From Methanobacterium_D oryzae (lineage in GTDB: Archaea > Methanobacteriota > Methanobacteria > Methanobacteriales > Methanobacteriaceae): DNA of 64,000 bases. The translations under genes were made by a program, and so were the position numbers. The notes below the pieces were generated by a model that did not search any database, had not been told where the DNA came from, and worked only from the letters and a program-made list of their open reading frames with translations. The stretch covers positions 496,001 to 560,000 of the forward strand of contig NZ_JBNPXC010000002.1 of NCBI RefSeq assembly GCF_050433505.1. The letters are read 5' to 3'. Shown here in pieces: positions 51,515-59,871 of the stretch (position 1 is its first letter; the number at the start of each line of letters is the position of its first letter).

Positions 51515-52777
51515 TTATTTTCTTTTGGGTAGTCCTAATCCTGCAAGAACCATTAAAACAGCCATTACTAATAAGCCCATAGGAACACCAGTTTCCTGTA
51601 GGGCTACTTCACCAGCAGCTGCAACTTCTTCAGGAATTATTTCTTCAATGATTTCTTCGTCACCGCCAGCAGCTCCATCTGTAGGCTCTTCTTCACCGCC
51701 AGCAGCTCCAGGATCAACTCCTGCATCCCATGTTAAATCGACTTCGCCTGATATTAATTCTATAGGTCCAGCAAAACCAGTTGAATTCACATCGCTGTCT
51801 ATAGCATCATCAAGTCCTTGGTTCTGTAGAGTAAAGAATCCTGAAGTTGAATTAGGTAAAATAAACTCTAACCAGTAAATACCCGGCACTAGATTGGTGA
51901 ATATGTAATTTCCATTAGCATCAGTAACTGTTGAATATATAGTTTTTACTAATGGGCCTGTTGCATCACCAGTCCATAAGTTTACGATTACCCCAGCAAT
52001 ACCCGGTTCAGTAGAATCTTGAAGACCATCTTTATCTACATCAAGCCAAACCTTATCTCCAACGGCTGCAAGTCTATAAAGACCAGCATCCCATGAAAGA
52101 TCAGATTCGCAACGTTCTAAACACACAGGTCCTGCAATACCAGCAGCGTTTGCATCGCTATCCAAAGTATCATTAGTACCTTGATTAAGAGGACTAAATA
52201 TACATTTTACAACGGAATCTGGAGCTATAAACTCTAACCAGTATATGCCGCTTTTTAAGTTTGTAAATATGTAGTTACCAGTAGCGTTTGTTACAGTTGT
52301 GTTTATTTGGTCTATTGGCCTGTATTGATTTCCAGTCCATAGATTTACAGTTACTCCGGCTAGTCCTGGTTCATTTGGATCTTGGATACCGTTAGCGTTA
52401 AGGTCATCCCAAACAAGATTACCTATTTCTGAATTTCCTTGATCTCTATCATTGTCGCATTCATTATCTTCATCGTCACATTGGTCATCATTGTCGCATT
52501 CATTATCTTCATCGTCAAATTGGTCATCATCGTCGCATTCATTATCTTCATCGTCACATTGGTCATCATCGTCGCATGGGTCGTTTCCATTACCATTACC
52601 ATGATCATTATTGTTTCCCTGGTCTCCATCATGGTCGTTTCCATGTCCAAAACCTTGGCCTTCTCCACCATTTGGATCCCCTTGAACTTGATCTCCATTT
52701 GGCGAGGCTGCTGTACTAGTTCCTATGGTACCTAACACTAAAAATAGAGCTAGGAACAATATTAATGTTTTTTTCAT
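51515..52777 (-). CDS. SdrD-like surface protein with acidic repeat and sorting-like tail
   Basis: A 420-residue exported protein. Order: signal peptide (residues 1-24), Gly/Asn-rich segment (25-66), an acidic Cys-containing repeat (68-106, three 13-residue units), two SdrD B-type domains (~117-235 and ~238-350, each opening GNLVWDD / GDKVWLDV and with EPGLAGVTVNLW), a Glu/Gly linker, and a C-terminal LQETG (393-397), hydrophobic helix and PKRK tail. SdrD B domains bind calcium in staphylococcal proteins. The tail resembles a sortase signal with Gln for Pro. The ATG follows GGAGGATC. Confidence 0.88.
   Translation of the reverse strand: MKKTLILFLALFLVLGTIGTSTAASPNGDQVQGDPNGGEGQGFGHGNDHDGDQGNNNDHGNGNGNDPCDDDDQCDDEDNECDDDDQFDDEDNECDNDDQCDDEDNECDNDRDQGNSEIGNLVWDDLNANGIQDPNEPGLAGVTVNLWTGNQYRPIDQINTTVTNATGNYIFTNLKSGIYWLEFIAPDSVVKCIFSPLNQGTNDTLDSDANAAGIAGPVCLERCESDLSWDAGLYRLAAVGDKVWLDVDKDGLQDSTEPGIAGVIVNLWTGDATGPLVKTIYSTVTDANGNYIFTNLVPGIYWLEFILPNSTSGFFTLQNQGLDDAIDSDVNSTGFAGPIELISGEVDLTWDAGVDPGAAGGEEEPTDGAAGGDEEIIEEIIPEEVAAAGEVALQETGVPMGLLVMAVLMVLAGLGLPKRK
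52460..52576 (-). repeat. 39-bp tandem repeat inside the SdrD-like gene
   Basis: Three near-identical 39-base units code for CDDDDQCDDEDNE, CDDDDQFDDEDNE and CDNDDQCDDEDNE, followed by a partial fourth. The middle unit has Phe for Cys at position 7 (one base changed). Recent duplication is likely; copy number may vary between strains. Confidence 0.85.
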
Positions 52778-52925
52778 ATGGATCCTCCATATTTTTCAAT
52801 TGGGAAATTAATTTAAAATTTCATTTCCGCTGATTATTCTAGATTCATTCTAATGCGATAAAATCCATTAAAGATTTTATTTTGCCTTAGAGTTTTAGCG
52901 TAATATTTTATCCTATTATTTAAAG

Positions 52926-53097
52926 GAATTAATGAGAAATTAAGGCCATTATATTGAACACTAATTTTTTAAAATGCAAACAAAATTCAAACGAATTGTC
53001 AATGGGAAATTAGAACTGTTATATCGAATATTAATTTTTTAAATTCAAACGAATTGTCAATGGGAAATTAGAACTGTTATATCGAATATTAATTTTT
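52926..53097. repeat. 58-bp tandem repeat, two perfect copies plus one degenerate
   Basis: The 58-base unit at 52983-53040 is repeated at 53041-53097 without any change except the final base. A diverged version (52926-52982) precedes them, aligning with about ten substitutions and a 3-base gap. It lies in the noncoding region upstream of the SdrD-like gene. There are no unique spacers, so it is not a CRISPR array. Confidence 0.85.
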
Positions 53098-53615
53098 GTA
53101 TATGCAAACGGAAGTGATAACTTGTCATTTTATAAGATATTATGCTTTTATGTATTATGATATTACACTAATCTACTATTATATTACTAATATAATAAAA
53201 AGTTTATTATTTGTATTAAAAAAAGAAAATGTATACTACTATCATATGACTAAATTATTAAGTAATAATTTGATATTCTAAAGAAAATTATCATTGTAAT
53301 TACTACAGCTACCAAATAAAAATAAAATATATAGTAATCTAAGATAATATTAAAAGTATTAAATTAAAAATAGAATAATATGGAGATAGTTATGACGCAT
53401 ATTAAACTTATTTAAATCATATATAGATAATTTTTTTATTAATGGGGTATATTATTATTTTGATTCAAAAAATAAAAAATCATATAACATAATAAGTAAA
53501 ACCTATAAACTATAAGAAAATAGCTTAGATACTCATTTCTAATAATAAATTGGTTATAAAAAAGCCAAATATTCATTAAAATTTTAAATTTTTAAGTTTC
53601 TAGGAATTATATAAT
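53098..53615. other. AT-rich intergenic region before asnB
   Basis: About 520 bases, very AT-rich. The only ORF (61 codons near 53096-53281) has poor, low-complexity text and no ribosome site. The asnB site AGGA is near its right end. I see nothing else. Confidence 0.45.
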
Positions 53616-55082
53616 ATGTGTGGAATTTCAGGAATCATTGGAAATAATATATCAGAAAAACTTTACAACATGCTAATTTCAATGAAACACAGAGGTCCAG
53701 ATGGATCTGGAACTTTTATTGATAATAAATTAGTTTATGGTAATTTAGATACTCTAAAAATTCATGAAGGTTCATTTGGACTGGGACATAATCTGCTTTC
53801 TATAGTGGGATGTGAAGGTTCTCAACCTTTAATTAATGAAAATCTGGTTTTAGTGTGCAATGGAGAAATATATAATTATCGAGAACTTAAATGCCAATTT
53901 AAGGATGATTTTAAATCAGATTCAGATTGTGAAGTTATATTAAGTCTTATTAAACGATTTTACACAGGTTCATTATATGATGCTGTAATTAAAACTATAA
54001 ACTATTTAGATGGAGATTATGCATTTGCAGTTTCAGATGGAAAAAATTTTGCAGCTGTTCGAGACCCCTTAGGTGTCAAGCCCTTGTATTTTGGAGAAGA
54101 TGTAATTCAAAATGTTTTTGCATTTGCATCTGAAAGAAAAGCACTCTGGAAAATTGGTATTCATAATGTACAGGCTCTTTCTCCAGATTCAATGATATAT
54201 AATAATAAAATATTGAAGTTCAATGATAAAATAAACAAAATTACAAATTTAAATGCAAATTATATAAATTCTACATATACTGAACTTAAAAATATACTAA
54301 AACAAAATTTGGTAGAATCAGTTAAAAAAAGAATTCAAGGACTTTCTAAAGTAGGAATACTCTTTTCAGGAGGTATTGATAGTACAATAATTGCCAAAAT
54401 TGCAGCTGATTTTGGAATAAATGTTATACTTTACAGTGTAGGCCATGAAAATTCTCCTGATCTTAAATTTGCAAAGAAAACTGCAAAAGCAATGAATCTA
54501 CCGTTAAAAATAAAGAAAGTAGATATTGAAGATGTCCATAATTATTTAATGCCTGTATTAAATGCAATTGAAGAATTTAATATAATGAAAATAGGAGTAG
54601 GAATGCCTGGGTTTATTGCAGCAGAAATGGCACATCAAGATGATTTAAAAGTTATGCTATCAGGACAGGGAGCAGATGAACTTTTTGGAGGATATCATCG
54701 TTATTTAAAATTTTATGAAGAGAAAGGAGAACTTGCACGTGAAGATTTAAAAGAAGATATCATAAATTTGTATCATGTAAACCTACAACGTGATGATGCT
54801 GTTACTATGGCTAATAGCATTGAACTTCGAGTTCCTTATCTTGATCTTGATATTATAAATACTGCAATGAATATACCTATGAAATATAAAATAAATGGAA
54901 AAGATGATAACTTAAGAAAATGTATCTTAAGGGAGATTGGTGCAGAGCTTGGGGTGCCAGAAGAAATTGTTAAGCGGCCTAAAAAGGCAGCACAATATGG
55001 TTCTGGTATTCATAAGATGCTTAAGAAAGTTTTAAAGGAAGAAAAATACAATGATCTTCCTAATATGTTTAAATTTACATAG
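53616..55082 (+). CDS. asnB: Asparagine synthase (glutamine-hydrolysing)
   Basis: A 488-residue class B asparagine synthetase. The catalytic Cys2 of the glutaminase is exposed (MCGISGIIG), with MKHRGPDGSG and LVCNGEIYNYREL following. The synthetase half has the PP-loop FSGGIDSTI near residue 248 and the LSGQGADELFGGY segment near 350. It converts aspartate, glutamine and ATP to asparagine. gatC follows after 25 bases, so both amide-related genes may share a transcript. Confidence 0.94.
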   Translation: MCGISGIIGNNISEKLYNMLISMKHRGPDGSGTFIDNKLVYGNLDTLKIHEGSFGLGHNLLSIVGCEGSQPLINENLVLVCNGEIYNYRELKCQFKDDFKSDSDCEVILSLIKRFYTGSLYDAVIKTINYLDGDYAFAVSDGKNFAAVRDPLGVKPLYFGEDVIQNVFAFASERKALWKIGIHNVQALSPDSMIYNNKILKFNDKINKITNLNANYINSTYTELKNILKQNLVESVKKRIQGLSKVGILFSGGIDSTIIAKIAADFGINVILYSVGHENSPDLKFAKKTAKAMNLPLKIKKVDIEDVHNYLMPVLNAIEEFNIMKIGVGMPGFIAAEMAHQDDLKVMLSGQGADELFGGYHRYLKFYEEKGELAREDLKEDIINLYHVNLQRDDAVTMANSIELRVPYLDLDIINTAMNIPMKYKINGKDDNLRKCILREIGAELGVPEEIVKRPKKAAQYGSGIHKMLKKVLKEEKYNDLPNMFKFT

Positions 55083-55107
55083 TCTAATATAAAGCGAGGA
55101 GTTAAAA

Positions 55108-55323
55108 ATGAAAATTGAAAAAGAAGCTGAAAAAATACTCGAAAAATTCAGGGAAGCGCTAGAAGACATTCCTGAGCTTGAAGAAACTCATTATATTGTT
55201 GATAATACTAATTTAACACGTCCAGATTGCGGTGAAGATAAAAATCCTGAAAAGATCCTTAGAAATACTGAAGTAGATGAAAATGGTAATGTAATTGCAG
55301 AAAAAGGTAAATGGGTTAAATAA
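55108..55323 (+). CDS. gatC: Aspartyl/glutamyl-tRNA amidotransferase subunit C
   Basis: A 71-residue GatC, the small linker of the GatCAB amidotransferase that makes Asn-tRNA (or Gln-tRNA). The helical N-terminus (EAEKILEKFREALEDIPELEETHYIVD) and the NLTRPDCGEDKNPEKIL stretch correspond to the GatC belt; it is shorter than the usual ~95 residues because the N-terminal helix is reduced. The ATG follows GCGAGGAG. gatA and gatB are not in the window. Confidence 0.8.
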   Translation: MKIEKEAEKILEKFREALEDIPELEETHYIVDNTNLTRPDCGEDKNPEKILRNTEVDENGNVIAEKGKWVK

Positions 55324-55351
55324 TGGAAATTAAATTTTTTGGAGAGATAAA

Positions 55352-55840
55352 ATGAGATTAAATCTTGTTTTAGAACTACAGGATATTCCAGGTCAGCTTA
55401 CAGATGCTTTAGAACCGCTTGGACGCATTGGGGCTAATATTGTAACTGTAATTCACCAGAGGGATGTTAAAACTGAAAGAGGAACTGTACCAGTTCAAGT
55501 TACAATTGAAGGGGACAAAGATACACTTGATAAAGTTATAAAAACACTGGAAGATCAAAATATTCAAATAATGGAAATTGATAGTGTTTTAAGAAAAGAG
55601 ATGATTAGAACTATTTTAATTGGAAATATTGTCGATAAAGATGTTAAAAACGTCCTCAGCAAGTTAAATTCACTGGAAAAAGTTAAAGTAGTAGACTTTA
55701 ATTTAAAAATGTCAGATGATCCAGAAAAATCGGCCTCAAAAATCATTATTGAAGCAGATTATGGTAAAAAAAGAGAAGTAATGAAGAAAATAAAAGAAAT
55801 TGGAACATCAAAAGGATTTTTAGTTATTAATGAAATTTAA
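55352..55840 (+). CDS. ACT-domain amino-acid-sensing protein
   Basis: A 162-residue protein with an N-terminal ACT domain (LVLELQDIPGQLTDALEPLGRIGANIVTVIHQRD split over residues 4-38) and a second ACT-like half (MIRTILIGNIVDKDVKNVLSKLNSL). It has no enzyme domain. It lies 42 bases upstream of hom, and such proteins typically sit next to homoserine dehydrogenase in methanogens, so feedback sensing of threonine or another amino acid is a fair inference. The ATG follows GGAGAG. Confidence 0.88.
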   Translation: MRLNLVLELQDIPGQLTDALEPLGRIGANIVTVIHQRDVKTERGTVPVQVTIEGDKDTLDKVIKTLEDQNIQIMEIDSVLRKEMIRTILIGNIVDKDVKNVLSKLNSLEKVKVVDFNLKMSDDPEKSASKIIIEADYGKKREVMKKIKEIGTSKGFLVINEI

Positions 55841-55881
55841 TTAAAATGCACTACTATTTTTAAGGAATTTGGAGGAATTTA

Positions 55882-56895
55882 ATGAAATTATGTATTTTAG
55901 GTTTTGGTGCAGTTGGAAGGGGAGTTGCAAAGGTTATCTCAAAAAAAAGAGATGAAATGAAGGATAAATATGGATTAGATATTAAGATAACTGCAGTAAC
56001 TGATTCTTTAGGAGCTGCAATTTGCAATGAAGGATTAGATCCAGAATTATTACTTGAAATAAAGGAAAAAAATGGAAAAGTTTCCTCCTATCCACAATAT
56101 GGAATTAATAATATTTCAAACATGGAAGTTTTAGATAAAGCTAATTATGATTGTCTTATTGAAGTTACTCCTACTGATATAGAAGATGGAGAACCAGCTA
56201 AAACCCATATTTTGAAGGCAATTACTGATAAAAAGGAGGTAGTAACTTCTAATAAAGGGCCTTTAGCATTATCATTTAAGGAATTAGCTACTGCAGCCAA
56301 AGAAAATGGGGTTCAATTAAAATATGAGGCATCAGTTGGAGGAGCAATGCCCATATTAAATTTTGCTCATGATACTTTGCCCAGTTGTAATATAGAATCA
56401 ATATTTGGAATTCTTAATGGTACTACAAATTACATACTTTCAAGAATGGCTAAGGAAGGATCAACTTACGAACAGATTTTAAAAGAATCTCAGGAAATGG
56501 GAATAGCTGAAACTAATCCTGCTCAGGATGTGGAAGGTACAGATGCTGCCTGTAAAGTTGTAATTCTTGCTAATTCTATTATGGGTAAAGATGTAAATTT
56601 AAAAGATGTAGATGTAGTTGGAATTTCAAAAATTACTCAAGAAGCAATTTCACTGGCTAAAAATGAAGGTTATCTTATTAAATTGATTGGAGAAGTATCA
56701 GATGATGCTCTTCAAGTTTCACCCAGACTTGTAAGAGAAGGATCTCCCTTTGCAGTGGATGGTACATTGAACGTAGCAACTCTTAAAACTGACCTTGCTG
56801 AAGATGTTACAGTTGTTGGGAAAGGTGCAGGTTCCATTGAGACAGCTTCTGCTATTTTGAGCGATATAATAAGTATTTATAAAACTAAAAAATGA
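55882..56895 (+). CDS. hom: Homoserine dehydrogenase
   Basis: A 337-residue enzyme that reduces aspartate semialdehyde to homoserine for threonine and methionine synthesis. NAD(P)-binding GFGAVGRGVA at residues 6-15, VTSNKGPLAL near 112, YEASVGGAMPI near 150, and the catalytic-region GILNGTTNYILSRM near 178 and EGTDAACKVVILA near 215 are intact. It has no C-terminal ACT domain; the upstream ACT protein may supply that function. Confidence 0.95.
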   Translation: MKLCILGFGAVGRGVAKVISKKRDEMKDKYGLDIKITAVTDSLGAAICNEGLDPELLLEIKEKNGKVSSYPQYGINNISNMEVLDKANYDCLIEVTPTDIEDGEPAKTHILKAITDKKEVVTSNKGPLALSFKELATAAKENGVQLKYEASVGGAMPILNFAHDTLPSCNIESIFGILNGTTNYILSRMAKEGSTYEQILKESQEMGIAETNPAQDVEGTDAACKVVILANSIMGKDVNLKDVDVVGISKITQEAISLAKNEGYLIKLIGEVSDDALQVSPRLVREGSPFAVDGTLNVATLKTDLAEDVTVVGKGAGSIETASAILSDIISIYKTKK

Positions 56896-56918
56896 TTTTG
56901 ATTATTTGGAGATTTTAA

Positions 56919-58118
56919 ATGAAATACGTGGTTATGATTGGAGATGGGATGGCAGATTATCCTCTAGAAGAATTAAATAATAAAACTCCTCTTCAAGCAT
57001 CTGTAATTCCTAATATGGATTATATTGCATCTAATGGGGTTAATGGATTTTTAAAGACAGTTCCTGAGGGTATGGAACCAGGATCAGATGTAGCAAATCT
57101 TGCAATAATGGGTTATGATCCGAAACAATATTATACTGGTAGAGGGCCCCTTGAAGCTGCAAGTATTGGTGCAGATCTCAAATCAGGAGAAGTTGCCTTT
57201 AGATGTAATTTTATAACAGAAAAAGAGGGAATATTGGCAGATTTTAATGCAAATCATATTTCTACAGAAGAATCTCATGAGCTTATAAATGCTTTGAATA
57301 AAGAATTTGGACAAATTGGGAAGTTTTATCTTGGTGTGAGCTACAGAAATTTGTTAGTTGTAAATAATGAGGAAACATTTGCTTTAAAGTCAATGCCACC
57401 CCATGATATAGTTGGAGAAAATATTGAAGAAAATCTTCTAAGACCATTTGATGATAAAAATGCTAAATTATTAAACAAGATAATGATAGAATCTCAAGAA
57501 TTATTGGAGAATCATCCTGTTAATAAGGAAAGAATTAAAGCTGGAAAAAATCCTGCAAATATGATCTGGCTTTGGGGACAGGGAGTTAAACCAGAAATGC
57601 CTTTATTTAAGGAAAAATATGGATTAAATGGTGCTACTATAACTGGTGTAGATCTCATAAAAGGATTAGGAGTTTATCTCGGCCTTACAAATATTGATGT
57701 CCCTGGAGCAACTGGCTACTTTGATACCAATTATGATGCAAAGGCTAAGTATGCGATCGATACTCTGGATGAGCATGATCTTGTGTTTATTCATGTTGAA
57801 GCTCCAGATGAAGCTGGACATGCAGGAAACATTAAAGAAAAAATTAAAGGAATTGAAAATATAGATCATAAAATTGTTGGAAAACTTTTAGATGAGCTTC
57901 CTAAATTTGATGATTATGCTATTTCAATATTACCAGACCATGCAACTCCTATAAAGGTTAAAACACATACCACTGATCCAATCCCTTATGCAATGTGCTC
58001 GACAAAAGGAGTTAAAGATGATGTAAGTCAATATAATGAATTTTCAGCAAAAAGGGGCTCTTTAGGCACAATTGAAGGATACAAATTTATGAATAATTTT
58101 TTAAAAAATATGATTTAA
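56919..58118 (+). CDS. apgM: 2,3-bisphosphoglycerate-independent phosphoglycerate mutase, archaeal type
   Basis: A 399-residue alkaline-phosphatase-superfamily enzyme that interconverts 3- and 2-phosphoglycerate. The N-terminal GDGMADYPLEELNNKTPLQ and GSDVANLAIMGYDP with the active-site Ser, GRGPLEAASIG, VEAPDEAGHAG near 290 and LPDHATPI near 340 with the metal-binding Asp/His are all present. The length and text fit the archaeal ApgM branch, not GpmI. It is 23 bases after hom. Confidence 0.95.
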   Translation: MKYVVMIGDGMADYPLEELNNKTPLQASVIPNMDYIASNGVNGFLKTVPEGMEPGSDVANLAIMGYDPKQYYTGRGPLEAASIGADLKSGEVAFRCNFITEKEGILADFNANHISTEESHELINALNKEFGQIGKFYLGVSYRNLLVVNNEETFALKSMPPHDIVGENIEENLLRPFDDKNAKLLNKIMIESQELLENHPVNKERIKAGKNPANMIWLWGQGVKPEMPLFKEKYGLNGATITGVDLIKGLGVYLGLTNIDVPGATGYFDTNYDAKAKYAIDTLDEHDLVFIHVEAPDEAGHAGNIKEKIKGIENIDHKIVGKLLDELPKFDDYAISILPDHATPIKVKTHTTDPIPYAMCSTKGVKDDVSQYNEFSAKRGSLGTIEGYKFMNNFLKNMI

Positions 58119-58136
58119 ATTTTTTATCCATAACAT

Positions 58137-58203
58137 TTTATATAAATACACTATAAAACGAAATAGTGTTTTATAATTCTTTTACTCAATTTATAATTGA
58201 GTA
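58137..58203 (+). promoter_or_regulatory. pyrG promoter with operator-like dyad and leader hairpin
   Basis: TTTATATAAATA (58137-58148) is a good TATA box. ACACTAT (58148-58154) and its complement ATAGTGT (58163-58169) form a dyad between this box and the expected start at about 58168. Downstream, TACTCAATT-TAT-AATTGAGTA (58183-58203) is a perfect 9-bp hairpin in the presumed leader. The first looks like a repressor site, the second could be an RNA control element or the terminator of apgM. Confidence 0.55.
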
Positions 58204-58243
58204 TTATAACTATAATAATGATTTTATTTAGGAGATGATTTAG

Positions 58244-59842
58244 CTGTCAAAATATATCGTGGTAACTGGGGGAGTTGTAAGCTCAATAGGAAAAGGAATA
58301 ACTGCAGCATCTATTGGGAGAATATTAAGGTCATATGGAATTGATGTAACTGCAATAAAGATAGATCCATACTTAAATTGGGATTCAGGAACGCTTAATC
58401 CTTATCAACATGGGGAGGTGTTTGTAACTGAAGATGGTATGGAAACTGATTTAGATTTGGGTCATTATGAACGATTTTTAGACACTGAACTTTCTGGTGA
58501 TTCAAATATAACAACAGGAAAAGTTTATTCATCTGTTATTGATAAGGAAAGGAAAGGGGATTACCTTGGATCTTGTGTGCAAATAATACCCCACATTACT
58601 GATCAGATTAAATCAATGATAAGAAAAATAGCTAATAAAACCGAAGCTGACGTTGTTCTTGTTGAGATAGGTGGAACTGTAGGGGATATTGAAAGTCAAC
58701 CTTTTTTAGAAGCAGTAAGGCAGTTGCGTAATGAAGAAGGTCATGATAATGTAATGTTTGTTCATGTAACTTATGTTCCCTTTTTAAGGGCAGCTGGAGA
58801 ATTCAAGACAAAACCAACACAGCACAGTACTAAAGAGTTAAGAAGTACTGGTATTAATCCTGATATGATTATTTGCAGATCAGAACTACCTATAGATGCG
58901 CATTTAAAGCAAAAAATAGCTCATTTTTGTGATGTTGAACGTAATGCTGTTATAAACTGTCCAGATGTTAGTTCAATTTATGAAGTTCCATTAATTCTTA
59001 ATGAGGAAAATGTTGGAGAATATGTACTTAAACGTATAAAAATGGAAGGTAATCATCCTGATCTTAGCCGCTGGAGTGAAATAGTTGAATCACTTAAAAT
59101 TGAAGAACCAATTGTAAATATTGGTATTATTGGGAAATATGTTGAGCTTGAAGATGCTTATATAAGTATAAGGGAATCATTAAAACATGCAGCAGCTGAG
59201 GTGGAAGTTAAAGTTCATATAGAATGGATCAGTGCAGAGGATTCTATAGATATAGAAAAACTCGAAGGACTCGATGCGTTATTGATACCTGGTGGTTTTG
59301 GTGAAAGAGGTATTTCAGGAAAATTGGATGCTGTAAGGTATTCAATTGAACATAAAGTCCCATTATTTGGAATTTGTCTTGGAATGCAAGCCATGGTAAT
59401 TGAATTTGCAAGAATGCATGGATTTGAAGATGCAAACAGCACAGAATTTGATCCAAACACTAAAAATCCGGTAATTGACATAATGCCAGAACAAATAAAG
59501 GTTAAGTATATGGGTGGAACAATGAGACTTGGTTCTTATCCATGTAATCTTAAAGAAGGAACAATAGCAAAAGAAGCATATCAATCTAAGATAGTTGATG
59601 AACGACATAGGCATAGATATGAATTTAACAATGAATACCGTGAAATTTTACAAGAAAAAGGTTTAATAATTTCGGGTATATCTCCAAACTATTTACTTGT
59701 TGAGATAGTAGAACTTGAGGATCACCCATGGTTTTTAGGATGTCAGTTCCACCCTGAATTTAAATCACGACCTAATAAAGCTCATCCAATTTTTGCTTCA
59801 TTTATGAAAGCTGCATATGAAAATAAAAAGAATAAAGCCTAA
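58244..59842 (+). CDS. pyrG: CTP synthase, probable CTG start
   Basis: Converts UTP to CTP with glutamine. The N-terminal synthetase has KYIVVTGGVVSSIGKGI, with the phosphate-binding loop, and DPYLNWDSGTLNPYQHGEVFVT split near 40; the C-terminal glutaminase has GICLGMQAM (catalytic Cys) near 375 and CQFHPEFKS near 505. The family N-terminus is M-S/T-K-Y-I. Here the codon before SKYIVV is CTG (58244), preceded in frame by TAG, and AGGAGATGAT lies just upstream. The next start, GTG 58259, would delete the first strand. I therefore use CTG; length 532 is normal. Confidence 0.92.
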   Translation: MSKYIVVTGGVVSSIGKGITAASIGRILRSYGIDVTAIKIDPYLNWDSGTLNPYQHGEVFVTEDGMETDLDLGHYERFLDTELSGDSNITTGKVYSSVIDKERKGDYLGSCVQIIPHITDQIKSMIRKIANKTEADVVLVEIGGTVGDIESQPFLEAVRQLRNEEGHDNVMFVHVTYVPFLRAAGEFKTKPTQHSTKELRSTGINPDMIICRSELPIDAHLKQKIAHFCDVERNAVINCPDVSSIYEVPLILNEENVGEYVLKRIKMEGNHPDLSRWSEIVESLKIEEPIVNIGIIGKYVELEDAYISIRESLKHAAAEVEVKVHIEWISAEDSIDIEKLEGLDALLIPGGFGERGISGKLDAVRYSIEHKVPLFGICLGMQAMVIEFARMHGFEDANSTEFDPNTKNPVIDIMPEQIKVKYMGGTMRLGSYPCNLKEGTIAKEAYQSKIVDERHRHRYEFNNEYREILQEKGLIISGISPNYLLVEIVELEDHPWFLGCQFHPEFKSRPNKAHPIFASFMKAAYENKKNKA

Positions 59843-59871
59843 GATTATCCGATAATTAACCAAGTGATACT

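Noticed and set aside
52439..52735. Plus-strand ORF of Ile/Val-rich repeats opposite the acidic repeat
   Set aside because: It is the reverse complement of Asp/Glu codons, with no ribosome site; the hydrophobic repeats are an artefact.
52926..53097. CRISPR array
   Set aside because: The units are directly adjacent with no unique spacers, only three copies, and no cas genes nearby.
53096..53281. 61-codon ORF upstream of asnB
   Set aside because: Low-complexity Tyr/Ile text in AT-rich DNA, no ribosome site, and it starts inside the tandem repeat edge.
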